DNA of 64,000 nt from an uncultured Azospirillum sp. (GTDB lineage Bacteria; Pseudomonadota; Alphaproteobacteria; RF32; CAG-239). A model generated the notes under the pieces. It ran no database searches and was not told the DNA's origin. It worked only from the letters and a program-made list of their open reading frames with translations. Made by a program: the position numbers and the translations under genes. This document shows positions 28,501 through 36,884 of this stretch, in pieces (the stretch's first letter is position 1; each line of letters opens with the position of its first letter). The stretch is taken from positions 9,187 through 73,186 of the forward strand of contig CABUBU010000003.1 of NCBI GenBank assembly GCA_902489795.1, read 5' to 3'.

Positions 28501-29353
28501 GATCGACGTTGCTTCTTCCAAGGTGGATTTGGCGCAAACCAGCGGACAATATCTCGTCAGTCCCGTGGATTCCCCGAAAAGGCCGGTCTGCGGCGACATC
28601 TCCGTCAGGGGAACGCTTTATTACACGGTTACTGATCTGGAGCTGGACGAAAGCGTCCGCGCCGGCACCCAGAAAACGCCGGCCGTCGTTTCGCCTTCCG
28701 AACTGGGAACGCTTTTTGCCTACAGCGGCCGCAAGCTGAAGTTTAACGATGCGGCCTACAACGTCTATGAACGCATGCTGGAACTGGAAGACAAGGCAAA
28801 CGGCGACAATTTCAAATACGAAGTGCGTGACAACGTATATCAGAAGTCGATGTACGCCAACAATCAGATCGGGAATTTCCTGCATTTCGTGGACAAGGAA
28901 AACAGCATTCGCAAAAACATGGACGAGCTGCAGCTGAGCATTGACGATGCCAGGGAAACGATCAGGGAAATGCTGTCCGAGATGGGATTCAAGCTTGCCG
29001 ACGACTTTAATCTTGCCAACGACGAGGAATACGCTTATATTCGCAATAAGCTGATTGAATACAAGAGCAACCTGGTCGGTCTGGCGGCTTCGGATGTTTC
29101 GACCGTCAACAACGCCAACCCGGTTGTCAAAGAGCGCTACGACAAGGTGGAAAATACGCGGGCGGCGCTGGTTCAGGATCAGGAGGCGCTGGTCAATCTG
29201 ACAAATTCGACCGCTGCCGGCAGTTCTCTGAGCGAAGCGATCATCAGCGAAAAGGCCAATCAGGAAGTGATGGAAAAGTCGCAGCAGGAAGCTCTCGACG
29301 CCATCCGCAAGGAGATCGACAACTATGAGAAGCCGCTTTGCACCGCGTATTAA
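25565..29353 (+). CDS. Very large exported coiled-coil protein of unknown function in virB operon
   Basis: The roughly 1262-residue protein has a signal peptide (LGILLVSGMLGLSSPAHSQ). Helical segments alternate with acidic linkers, and one long coiled coil (residues about 610-760, KLSAELDKVAAKISELNDRI and similar) resembles a stalk. A Cys-containing globular part lies between about 850 and 1040 (ITGQICGKVSCKAADS, GTLYPCRIGNYTIDV, KRPVCGDISVRGTLYYTV), with more helices to the end. The Cys pairs suggest periplasmic disulfides. I recognise no family. Position between virB4 and virB8 and export suggest a structural periplasmic or surface component. It overlaps the previous gene by 20 bases, and the VirB8 gene follows after 12. 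Confidence 0.5.
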   Translation: MMRKNSKFYLGILLVSGMLGLSSPAHSQLVGGVSFDFGGDAAAAVTPVFEQIQTAADEAIKYAKEKVTKLKASIASYFTKRKNAAEKVPGTKQFAEGTSVDIYDPAAVQAAINELFLQYPSSDQRVNRFYEKEAAEFYYDTMIEIQTASKKLEAQLNSLRTEIDNFSKDAIAPSGGNAGSMSSSDENGNYYNLYLAHKKFNDVLKVTEEVMALYSQYYVARAIYRKTILPAPYQEESAEGEGKKSAASRYFSSKMAFAQFVSGSTASAAAEEEEAEDTETKRSSYTEVNFAVPEAPEAKSLMAGSEKELADLGVISDAQKSLNEALKAHNTIRLLPTYRNIFRQYELFKQMHEKAAQAVASSDQCVVQYLGRRYDRPEKVWYGTMAAPADPTDYDSRTGLSGWAVAAYQVANADKTAGLDTDSFATLDLGMEADSGDLASLESVSEKAAAMDSASALANPSKEEEFSAAAREVELVTWQIGAQAAKILAEDQYSDSPVYGKAAHPYPLWQDQKSFYNQYIDGKYENMKTYIRNLDLTSVALKIAQLINDDRPDGTAKSAAQRGLQRLAGYISENGSGGSAASGLVKEKMTAVAKVDSAREAALKPYLASKEKLSAELDKVAAKISELNDRISLVDSEAASGNAKAESSYSNIRLMNNRGTTDDSVLYEMARRDFAEGSRQMTENMATATQLRAEVKTYEGQRDELNKKIDSANEKIASIEEDYLNRKSVVEAEYDAKLESVAAGAKAPTLAALVDKLDIDGFGLSNVISDADSLVSDAKGYAVKLIDKARQDMYNLGDGLYETRNNGVVVKRHKELIDDLKNMPREQFIRSAVSVVSGGASSSVASMLSGALTSAITGQICGKVSCKAADSEYFVGLPAKPRDFVAPKAPEFEHYPSPRDIVHFDATDYKNIRKTNDGIVAKSSILEYGGEIPGIWRQMLADDAFVEKGLNLNSLLEQGGESKYLMRGTLYPCRIGNYTIDVASSKVDLAQTSGQYLVSPVDSPKRPVCGDISVRGTLYYTVTDLELDESVRAGTQKTPAVVSPSELGTLFAYSGRKLKFNDAAYNVYERMLELEDKANGDNFKYEVRDNVYQKSMYANNQIGNFLHFVDKENSIRKNMDELQLSIDDARETIREMLSEMGFKLADDFNLANDEEYAYIRNKLIEYKSNLVGLAASDVSTVNNANPVVKERYDKVENTRAALVQDQEALVNLTNSTAAGSSLSEAIISEKANQEVMEKSQQEALDAIRKEIDNYEKPLCTAY

Positions 29354-29365
29354 CGAAAGTAAGAG

Positions 29366-30124
29366 ATGAACAAATTCAGTAAAATTCTTGAAGGCAGCAA
29401 AATTCTGGCCATTACCGACAAAAACGGCAGGGAATATCGTTTTGTCGGCGACAGGGAACGGGAAAAGGTCAGTGCCAAGATGATGTATTATCTGTGGCTT
29501 TCCCGTTTCTTTATCGTCACTTCCGCCGCTTCGCTGCTTTTGTTTCTGTCCGCGTCTCTTTCTTTGTTCAACCTGGCGCCGCAGGTGACGGTCGAGCCTT
29601 TTCTGATCATCGACCAGAGTTCTTCGGACGAGATCGTCCGCTATGAACCGATTGCCCACGACATGGCTTCCAAAAAAATGATGATGGAAACCTTCGTCCG
29701 CCAATATGTCATGTATCGCAACACCATCATCAACGACGAGCGCGAAATGATGGTGCGCTGGTATGCCGGCGGCATTCTGAATTATCTTTCCGCGCCGCAG
29801 GTATTTGACGAATTTGCCAAATATCGGGAAGGTATCTGGAAAGACATCACCGACAACCAGACCAGCCAGGAAGTGGAAATCATTTCGATCGGCCGCGTGG
29901 GCGGCGAAAAAAGCCCGGTCTGGAAGGTGGATTTCAAAACTTACGAAGTTTCCGCCCGCCGCCGCAATACGGAAACCGGCGCGTTGTTTCTCCGGGTTCA
30001 CTACTGGACCGCTTCGGTCACTTCCTATTTCATTCCCGAACGCGCCTTTATGGGCCGTCGTCTGCTTAATCCTCTCGGTTTTACGGTTACCAGATATTCG
30101 CAAAGCGAAGTCGAATTCTTGTAA
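29366..30124 (+). CDS. virB8: VirB8-like T4SS assembly factor, paralog 1
   Basis: This 252-residue bitopic protein has a cytoplasmic N-terminus and one membrane helix (FFIVTSAASLLLFLSASLSL). The periplasmic NTF2-like domain has ETFVRQYVMYRNTIINDERE and VRWYAGGIL. RVHYWTASVTSYF and LLNPLGFTVTRYSQS are the NPxGxxVxxY signature that ends VirB8. VirB8 bridges the inner-membrane complex to VirB9/VirB10. A second VirB8 (30447-31175) follows one small gene later; Rickettsiales systems also carry duplicated VirB8, which supports an alphaproteobacterial assignment. The N-terminal cytoplasmic part (KGSKILAITDKNGREYRF) is unusual. Confidence 0.85.
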   Translation: MNKFSKILEGSKILAITDKNGREYRFVGDREREKVSAKMMYYLWLSRFFIVTSAASLLLFLSASLSLFNLAPQVTVEPFLIIDQSSSDEIVRYEPIAHDMASKKMMMETFVRQYVMYRNTIINDEREMMVRWYAGGILNYLSAPQVFDEFAKYREGIWKDITDNQTSQEVEIISIGRVGGEKSPVWKVDFKTYEVSARRRNTETGALFLRVHYWTASVTSYFIPERAFMGRRLLNPLGFTVTRYSQSEVEFL

Positions 30125-30242
30125 ATTTGTTAACCATTTTGTTCTATAACGTAAGCAGATCAGAGTTTATTTAAAAAATGTTAGACTTTTGCGAAAAAAA
30201 AGTTTAATTTCAATATATCTTATCATGAACGAGGATGTTTCG

Positions 30243-30431
30243 ATGTATAAAAATGTAATGTTGGTCCTGATTCTTTTGCTGCTCTCGGCCTGCGGCCTGT
30301 TCGGCTCCTATTATGAACCGGAACCGGTCGGCATCGGCCGCGCGTCGGACGAACTGAAGCTTTCGCCCTGCGCCTGCATGCAGGTCGAGTTGCCGAAAAT
30401 GCTGCCCGACTGGTTTGTTGAAACGATCTGA
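30243..30431 (+). CDS. virB7: Small lipoprotein, VirB7-like
   Basis: This 62-residue protein has a lipobox (LVLILLLLSAC) with the modified Cys followed by Gly-Leu. A short mature part includes a second Cys pair (SPCACMQVELP). Size, lipobox and place between the VirB8 genes and VirB9 fit VirB7, the outer-membrane lipoprotein that stabilises VirB9; the extra Cys could form the VirB7-VirB9 disulfide. ATG at 30243 is preferred over 30225 because GAGGA lies seven bases ahead. A gap of about 118 bases to the previous gene has no clear signal. Confidence 0.7.
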   Translation: MYKNVMLVLILLLLSACGLFGSYYEPEPVGIGRASDELKLSPCACMQVELPKMLPDWFVETI

Positions 30432-30446
30432 TGGAAAGTTGCCGGT

Positions 30447-31175
30447 ATGGTACAGCAGTTGGGGGTAAACAATCAAAATCAGCGCTTGCTGGCCGGACGC
30501 GGCCGGCGGCCGGAATCGCCGGCGTCGTCTCAGGACGCCTTTGTCGCCAACGTCGCCGAAAAACGCTATTTGTGGACGGCGCGCGCGTTTGCCATCATTA
30601 CCGCGGTCAGCCTTTGCTGCAACATCGTGCTGTTGCTGGCGATCGCACAGGTAATACCGTTGTACCGGGTGGAACCGTTTTTGCTCACTTTTCAAAACAA
30701 GCAGGAGCAGGTTTATAACATTCAGCCGGTCAACCGCGACATGGAGGACGAAAAGGAAATTACCGAAGTGTTCGTCCGCGAATATGTGCTGCTGCGCAGT
30801 TCTTTTAATCGCGACATTCCGGAAGTGGAAGCCCGCTGGATGCCGGGCGGCATGATTGAGGAAATGTCCAGTCCCGCAGTTTACAAAGATTTTGTGGAAA
30901 ATACGGCCAACCGCGCCCTGGAACTGATCCGCACCCGGCAGATGATCCGCGATGTGCGGATTATGACGGTTAACGAGCTGGGGGCGGGGATCTGGCAGGT
31001 GGAATATGAAACGCGCGACATGTATCCGGATTCCAAAGCACCGGAGATCAATTACTGGACGGCCAGCCTGAAAGTCGGCTACCGCAGCAAGAGAGTGAAA
31101 TTCAAGGGAAGATTGAAAAACCCGGTCGGCTTTACGGTGTACCAATACTCGCTGACTTACAACAAAGTAAAATAA
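30447..31175 (+). CDS. virB8: VirB8-like T4SS assembly factor, paralog 2
   Basis: The 242-residue bitopic protein has a basic, disordered N-terminus (LAGRGRRPESPASSQ), one membrane helix (FAIITAVSLCCNIVLLLAIA), and the VirB8 domain: VEPFLLTFQNKQEQVYNIQP, FVREYVLLRSSFNRD, EARWMPGGMIEEMSS, NYWTASLKVGY, LKNPVGFTVYQYS. The last is the family signature. It is shorter than paralog 1 and clearly diverged, so the two probably occupy different positions instead of being redundant. The ribosome binding site is GGAAAG about seven bases upstream, close behind the VirB7-like stop. Confidence 0.85.
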   Translation: MVQQLGVNNQNQRLLAGRGRRPESPASSQDAFVANVAEKRYLWTARAFAIITAVSLCCNIVLLLAIAQVIPLYRVEPFLLTFQNKQEQVYNIQPVNRDMEDEKEITEVFVREYVLLRSSFNRDIPEVEARWMPGGMIEEMSSPAVYKDFVENTANRALELIRTRQMIRDVRIMTVNELGAGIWQVEYETRDMYPDSKAPEINYWTASLKVGYRSKRVKFKGRLKNPVGFTVYQYSLTYNKVK

Positions 31176-31189
31176 GGTGGATAAAGATA

Positions 31190-32818
31190 ATGTTATCAAA
31201 GTCTGTAAAAATAAGTGTATTAAGTTTGTTTGCCGTCGCGTTTGCCGCGGAAGCCTTCGCTCAGGCCACGATTAACAGCATGGATCAGAATGCGGACCAG
31301 TCGCAGGGACAGTACCAGCCGATGGACATGGGCTATGCCGGCTTCAATTCTCTCGGCATGATGCAGAGCGCCTGGCTTGATCCGTTGCAGAACCTCGGCG
31401 AAGGGCAGAGCAAACCGGCTTATTCGAAATATTACTGGTCGCCGGATCTGGTTTTGCCGCTGCGTCTGCGTGAAGGCATGATTACTTTGTTGAACTTTCC
31501 TGAATGGGAAATGATTGAGGACATTTACATCGGTGACAACGCGACTTTTGACGGACAGATTTCGGGGCCGAACACCTTGTTGCTTTATCCCCGCAAAGGC
31601 GCCAACGTCGGCGTTGATACCAACATTATCGTTTTCGGCCGTTCGGGCAATCGTTATGTGTTTTATGTCCGTAGCGAGGGCGTCAATACCGAGCGTCTGA
31701 CCAACGCGATCGTTGACATCGACGTGATCGACGGCGCCGGCGGGGCGGGGACGCTCGGTTCCGGCGGTTCGTCTTCCGGCCGCGTCAATGCCAGTAAATA
31801 TTACGGCAACGGCGGCAAGTCGGTAGATTCCACCTTTACCAAAAGATTTCAGAAAAACGACTGGATCAAAAGCATTCCGCTGGATCCGACACAGTTCCGT
31901 TTTGACGTTGAAGTTTACGTTCCCAACCCGGATGACGTTGTCATTGCGCCGGAACGCGTATGGCGTGACGACATTTTCACTTATATCGATCTGGGCGAAA
32001 AGGCGCTCAACATGACCCAGCGCCCGATCGTCACCCTGATTGTCGAGCGGGTTGAGGTTCCGGTCGGATTCCGCACCAAAGGGCCGAACAACCGCCTGAT
32101 CATCGTCGAGGCGATCGGCGACATGGTTCTGCGCAACGGTAAGCGTATCGTCTGCCTGAAACTTCGCAGATCCGATGAGGTCGGATTGGATAATATCAGT
32201 TACGCCGACGACATTACCGACAAGGAATGGGACGTTCCGGGCGCCCTGCCGGAAGGCAAACGCGGAAAAGCCGGCTCGGCCAGCTATCCGGACGGTTTCG
32301 GCAGCAATTATGTGGAAGGACAGGTTGATGTCAACGCCGGTTCATCCGAGATGATTGTTCCCGAATACAGCGGCGGCAATAACGGCGAAGGGGTTACCAT
32401 CCGCTACAAGGCCGGCGGCGCCTTCGGTGCCGGCAACGGTCAGGGCGGCGACTTCGATTACTCCAAGATGCGCCGGATCAAAAATACGCAGGAATTTGAT
32501 GCCGCGGCCAGCAATTTGGCCAGCCAGTATCGTTACGGATCGGGATTTGCCGACGGAGGCTCCAACATTTCGATTGAGCTCGGCACCGATGCCAATGTGG
32601 ACAACCTGGAAAATTTATGGGACAACCTGTCCTCTAAATATTCCAAAATTTTGAAGAACTATGACCCGTTCTTCTCAGTTGACGCGCCGGCGGACGGACA
32701 GGGCAAAGAGCTTTTCCATCTGCGCATCGGACCGGTCAAAACCTTGGACGAAGGTGACAGCGTGTGCAGCAAACTGGGCAGAAACGGCGTCTTTTGCAGC
32801 GTAGTCAGGACCCAATGA
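31190..32818 (+). CDS. virB9: VirB9 outer-membrane core protein with C-terminal SPOR-like domain
   Basis: The 542-residue exported protein has a signal peptide (SLFAVAFAAEAFA). Its N-terminal VirB9 domain reads LREGMITLLNFPEWEMIED, VFGRSGNRYVFYVRSEG. A Gly/Ser linker leads to the C-terminal VirB9 beta-sandwich (VWRDDIFTYIDLGEKALNMTQRP, GDMVLRNGKRIVCLKL). An extra 200 residues follow. The last 90 match a SPOR pattern: a first repeat around residue 455, then LFHLRIGPVKTLDEGDSVCS and KLGRNGVFCSVV. SPOR domains bind peptidoglycan strands stripped of stem peptides. Ordinary VirB9 proteins are about 290 residues and lack this. Its TGA overlaps the next ATG. Confidence 0.85.
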   Translation: MLSKSVKISVLSLFAVAFAAEAFAQATINSMDQNADQSQGQYQPMDMGYAGFNSLGMMQSAWLDPLQNLGEGQSKPAYSKYYWSPDLVLPLRLREGMITLLNFPEWEMIEDIYIGDNATFDGQISGPNTLLLYPRKGANVGVDTNIIVFGRSGNRYVFYVRSEGVNTERLTNAIVDIDVIDGAGGAGTLGSGGSSSGRVNASKYYGNGGKSVDSTFTKRFQKNDWIKSIPLDPTQFRFDVEVYVPNPDDVVIAPERVWRDDIFTYIDLGEKALNMTQRPIVTLIVERVEVPVGFRTKGPNNRLIIVEAIGDMVLRNGKRIVCLKLRRSDEVGLDNISYADDITDKEWDVPGALPEGKRGKAGSASYPDGFGSNYVEGQVDVNAGSSEMIVPEYSGGNNGEGVTIRYKAGGAFGAGNGQGGDFDYSKMRRIKNTQEFDAAASNLASQYRYGSGFADGGSNISIELGTDANVDNLENLWDNLSSKYSKILKNYDPFFSVDAPADGQGKELFHLRIGPVKTLDEGDSVCSKLGRNGVFCSVVRTQ

Positions 32819-35800
32819 GCAAAGAAGTTTTAACACACTCTGAAAGCTATATCAAAAAAACCAACCGCATAATTCTTGCGGTTGGTATTACTTCTTTCGT
32901 CGTTTTCCTTTTCGGTTTGTATCTTCTGTTTTCAAGCGACGAGCCGATTGACGAATACGAAGAACCGGTTTTCACCGACAACGATGACGCCTTAAATGTC
33001 GTTGACAACACTCCCGTGCAGGAAAGCATAGAGTTCAGCACGGTGGGCAATACGGAAGTTCCGCTGACGGCGACCCCGAACCCGGTTCCGCTGGGGCAGG
33101 TGGTGCTCGGCACTGATGCCAAAAACGTCCTGACGCTCGGCACCAACGGCAAAACCTCGGTGATGATCATATCGGTTCAGTTGGCGGAGGCGCCCTTTGA
33201 CGGTTTTGAGTTCAACGACAACTGCAGCGGCAAGCTTCTGCGCGGCAAGGAAACCTGCGACGTTACCATGAGCTGGACTCCGGTTGTGGCCGGAAACGTT
33301 CAAAACAACTTTATCGTTTCCTGGCACGAAAGCAATGTTTCCCAAAACAGCGCCAAGGCGGAAAAAGTGCCGGTTTACGGCAATGCCGTCAATAAGGAAG
33401 ACTGCAATTTCTGCGAAACCGTTCCGGGCGCGTCCGGTAGCGGAACGGCAACTGCCCCGACGGCAAAGAAAATGCAGCGGGCAATCGTCGGTCCGGGCGG
33501 CGCTGTAATCGGTTATGCCGATGAGGACGGCTATGTCTATGACGAAAACGGCAATGTCATCGGCCGGGTGAATGAAAACGGTCTGGCGGTGGACGGGGAA
33601 GGCAACATTATCGGCGTTGCCAACAACCGCAAACTGGTTTACGACGACAACAACAACGTAATCGGCTATGTCAATCCCGACGGTACGATGGTTGACGTCG
33701 ACGGCAACGTTACCGGCCGCATGCTGCCCGACGGAACGGTGGTTGACAATGACGGTAACGTGGTCGGCAAAGCGGTGGATATGGGCTATGTTTATGACGA
33801 AAACGGCAACATTATCGGCCGGGTAATGCCCGACGGCACAGTAGTCGATCTGAACGGCAACGTGATCGGCCGCGTCAACGAAAAAGGCGAAGTGGTTGAT
33901 GCCGACGGCAACGTTATCGGTCATGTTACCAAGTCCGGCCAGGTGGCGGTAGACGGCGACGGCAACATCATCGGCGTGGTTATGCCCGACGGCAGCGTGG
34001 TTGACGCCAACGGCGAAGTGGTCGGCCGAGTGGACGAAAACGGCAACGTTATCGCGGACAAAAATCTGGATGCCAAGAGCGTCCGCCGTCGGCTGGCCTA
34101 TGATAAAGACGGCAACGTAATGGGCTATGTCGACGAAAAGGGAAACGTCGTCGACTTTGACGGCAACACCATCGGCCGCAGCCGTCCGGACGGCACTTTG
34201 GTCAATCTTCGCGGCGAGGAAATCGGTTCGGCCGGAACGGCCGGCAACCTGCTGGCTTATGACAAAGACGGCAAGGTCATGGGGTATGTTGACGACGACG
34301 GAAGCGTCATCGGCGCCGACGGCAAAAAAATCGGCGAACTGCTGCCCGACGGCAGTCTGGTCGACGGACAGGGCAACGTGATCGGCCGGGTTGACAACAG
34401 CGGCCGCCGGCTGGCTTACGACAAAGACGGCAACATTATCGGCTATATTGACGAGAACGGAAACGTCGTCGATTTTGCCGGCAACGTCATCGGCAAGGTT
34501 CAGCCCGACGGCAGCATCGTCGATGCCGACGGCAATGTGATCGGCAAGGCCGGTCCGGCTTATCAACGTCTGGCTTATGACAAGGACGGAAACATTATCG
34601 GTTATATTGACGAAAACGGCAACGTGGTCGATTTTGACGGCAACGTCATCGGCAAAATGCTGGAAGACGGCACCATCGTTGACGAAAACGGCAATATTAT
34701 CGGCCGGGCGGGAACGGTTAACCGCAAATTGGCCTATGACAAGGACGGCAACGTCATCGGCTATGTCGACGAAAACGGCAACGTGGTGGATTTCAACGGC
34801 AACGTCATCGGCAAAATGCTGCCCGACGGCACCATTGTCGACCTGGACGGCAATCCGATCGGCGAAGTTGCCGGTTTTTCCCAGATCGTGCTCGACAAGT
34901 TCGGCAAAATCAGCGGCTATGTCGGCAAAAACGGCGAAGTTTACGACAAGGACGGCAACATTGTCGGTTATGTCGACGAGAACGGCAATGTGGTCAACAG
35001 CACGCAGACGATCCTCGGGCGTCTGATTCAGGAACAGATGATTCCGGTTACCCCGCAGGGGGAAATTCTCGGCAAGGTCAACTCAAACGGAACGGTTGAA
35101 AACGACCGCAAACAAATCGTCGGCCGCATTCTCTCCAACGGACTGGTGAAAAACCCCTCCGGCTCCAAAATCGTCGCCCGGCTTGTTCGCGGCGGGTTGG
35201 TTGTCGGTCTGGGCTGCAAAAACATCGGTTATCTGGAAAAAGACGGCGTCATCCGCAAGTCTAACGAAGATACCGGATACAAGGTCAACGCCGACGGCGT
35301 GGTGGTGGACGAAAGCGGCGCCTACGTCGGCGAAGTGGTCACCCCCGGTCCGGTGTTTGACAATACCTGCACCATGATCGGCGAGGTGGATACCGACGGC
35401 ATTGTCCGCGACGGCGGCGGTTCCTATGTCGGCTGCGTTAATCCGGACGGTACCGTTTTGGACGAGAAGGGCGAGATCGTGGGCGGCGTTTCCCGTTCGG
35501 GCATAGCGCTTTCTTATGACGGCAATTTCCTGGGAACGGTCAACTCCAACGGACTGGTATTTTCTCCGCAGGGAGAAGCGGTCGGCTGCGTTGGCACCTA
35601 CGGCGACGTGTTTGACAAGAAAGGCGGCTATGTCGGTCGTGTGCTCGAAAATACCTATGCGTATGATCTGGAAGGAAATTTTCTCAATATGGTCAACGAA
35701 AGCGGGCGGGTTTCGATCAAAGGCCAGTCGGCGGGAAAATTATTGGCTCACAATGTTCTGGTTGACGAAAACAATAAAATCATCGGCGTGGCAATGCCGG

Positions 35801-36882
35801 AAAAAACGGCGGTGCTGAACCCTTCCGGCAAGCTGATCGGTCATTTGTTTCCCGACGGACACGTCTATGACGCCAAAGGCGTATCAATGGGCAAAATGTA
35901 CAGTGACGGCATGAGCTTTTACAACCATGTGCCGGGCAATCCAGCAGCTTCCGGGCTGATTGCCGATTTTGACGGCAATATCGTTGGCCAGACCGGCTAC
36001 AACGGCGAAGTCGTCAACCGTTTCGGCGAAAGACTCGGCAGGGTGGATGCCAAAGGTGTCTTCTTTGACGCAAACGGCGAATACAAGGGGGCGGTGCTCA
36101 AACGCGGCGCGGCCATCGGCTATGACGGTGCGTTCCTCGGCTACAGCCTGACCGACGGCCGGGTGGTGAATTTTGACGGCAAAACGGTCGGCCGCAGTTC
36201 TTCCGACGGCAAGGTGCTGAATTCGGATCTGGAAGTGGTCGGAGAGGTTATCCCCGAAAACATCGTCATTGACATCTGGGGCGCCTACAAGGGGCGGGTC
36301 AATTCTCTAGGCGACGTAATCGACCTTAAAAACAATAACGTAACCGCCATTTTGCCGGGTGGTTCGACCGACAAGAACCTGAGTCTGCTCAAACGCGGCG
36401 CGGTCATTGACTTCGGCGGCAAGGTGATCGGCACGGTCATGCCCGACGGCAGTGTAATTGACGTCTTGAACATCAATATTGGCCGGGTTTTGTCCGACGG
36501 CAGCGTGATCAACAATTCAGGTAAGCTGATCGGCGAAGTAATTGACGGCGACATCGTCATCGACGACGCGGACAAAGTGGTCGGCAGCGTCAACTTTGCC
36601 GGCATTGTCACCGGCCGCAGCGGCGAAGTGATCGGCCGCAGCCTGTCTTCCGATCTGGCGGTGGACAATAACGATGCCGTTCTGGGACGGATTTATAAAA
36701 TCGGTACCGCCATTCTCGGCAATGACGGCCAGTATGCCGGACGCCTGCGTTATGACGGCAGCGTCATCGGCCGCGACGGCAAAATCATCGGCTACCTGAA
36801 AAGCAACGGTTCGTTTGTCAATCTGGATAAAAAAGTTGCCGGCTACGCTTTACAGGAAGTGGCTAAAAATCGGAGGAACTAG
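32815..36882 (+). CDS. Inner-membrane-anchored giant repeat protein (17-residue repeats) next to VirB10
   Basis: The 1355-residue protein has a short cytoplasmic N-terminus, one membrane helix (IILAVGITSFVVFLFGLYLLF, residues 16-36) and an acidic stalk. An Ig-like domain (about 75-190; LGQVVLGTDAKNVLTLGTNG, CSGKLLRGKETCDVTMSW) has one Cys pair. More than 50 repeats of about 17 residues follow, with consensus V.PDG.VVD..GNVIG, well conserved to about residue 700 and degenerate later. A beta-solenoid is likely. The layout of helix then periplasmic repeat resembles the front half of DotG or VirB10, while the next gene has the VirB10 C-terminus without an ordinary anchor. I infer a structural partner of VirB10. 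It overlaps virB9 by four bases. Confidence 0.7.
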   Translation: MSKEVLTHSESYIKKTNRIILAVGITSFVVFLFGLYLLFSSDEPIDEYEEPVFTDNDDALNVVDNTPVQESIEFSTVGNTEVPLTATPNPVPLGQVVLGTDAKNVLTLGTNGKTSVMIISVQLAEAPFDGFEFNDNCSGKLLRGKETCDVTMSWTPVVAGNVQNNFIVSWHESNVSQNSAKAEKVPVYGNAVNKEDCNFCETVPGASGSGTATAPTAKKMQRAIVGPGGAVIGYADEDGYVYDENGNVIGRVNENGLAVDGEGNIIGVANNRKLVYDDNNNVIGYVNPDGTMVDVDGNVTGRMLPDGTVVDNDGNVVGKAVDMGYVYDENGNIIGRVMPDGTVVDLNGNVIGRVNEKGEVVDADGNVIGHVTKSGQVAVDGDGNIIGVVMPDGSVVDANGEVVGRVDENGNVIADKNLDAKSVRRRLAYDKDGNVMGYVDEKGNVVDFDGNTIGRSRPDGTLVNLRGEEIGSAGTAGNLLAYDKDGKVMGYVDDDGSVIGADGKKIGELLPDGSLVDGQGNVIGRVDNSGRRLAYDKDGNIIGYIDENGNVVDFAGNVIGKVQPDGSIVDADGNVIGKAGPAYQRLAYDKDGNIIGYIDENGNVVDFDGNVIGKMLEDGTIVDENGNIIGRAGTVNRKLAYDKDGNVIGYVDENGNVVDFNGNVIGKMLPDGTIVDLDGNPIGEVAGFSQIVLDKFGKISGYVGKNGEVYDKDGNIVGYVDENGNVVNSTQTILGRLIQEQMIPVTPQGEILGKVNSNGTVENDRKQIVGRILSNGLVKNPSGSKIVARLVRGGLVVGLGCKNIGYLEKDGVIRKSNEDTGYKVNADGVVVDESGAYVGEVVTPGPVFDNTCTMIGEVDTDGIVRDGGGSYVGCVNPDGTVLDEKGEIVGGVSRSGIALSYDGNFLGTVNSNGLVFSPQGEAVGCVGTYGDVFDKKGGYVGRVLENTYAYDLEGNFLNMVNESGRVSIKGQSAGKLLAHNVLVDENNKIIGVAMPEKTAVLNPSGKLIGHLFPDGHVYDAKGVSMGKMYSDGMSFYNHVPGNPAASGLIADFDGNIVGQTGYNGEVVNRFGERLGRVDAKGVFFDANGEYKGAVLKRGAAIGYDGAFLGYSLTDGRVVNFDGKTVGRSSSDGKVLNSDLEVVGEVIPENIVIDIWGAYKGRVNSLGDVIDLKNNNVTAILPGGSTDKNLSLLKRGAVIDFGGKVIGTVMPDGSVIDVLNINIGRVLSDGSVINNSGKLIGEVIDGDIVIDDADKVVGSVNFAGIVTGRSGEVIGRSLSSDLAVDNNDAVLGRIYKIGTAILGNDGQYAGRLRYDGSVIGRDGKIIGYLKSNGSFVNLDKKVAGYALQEVAKNRRN

Positions 36883-36884
36883 CA

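Noticed and set aside
22134..29353. Naming one of the exported helical proteins VirB5 outright
   Set aside because: Position and size fit only the 219-residue protein, and no VirB5-specific sequence pattern is visible.
32992..34566. 524-residue open frame on minus opposite the repeat protein
   Set aside because: Shadow of the GGC-AAC-rich repeat coding; the sense frame has start, binding site and domains.
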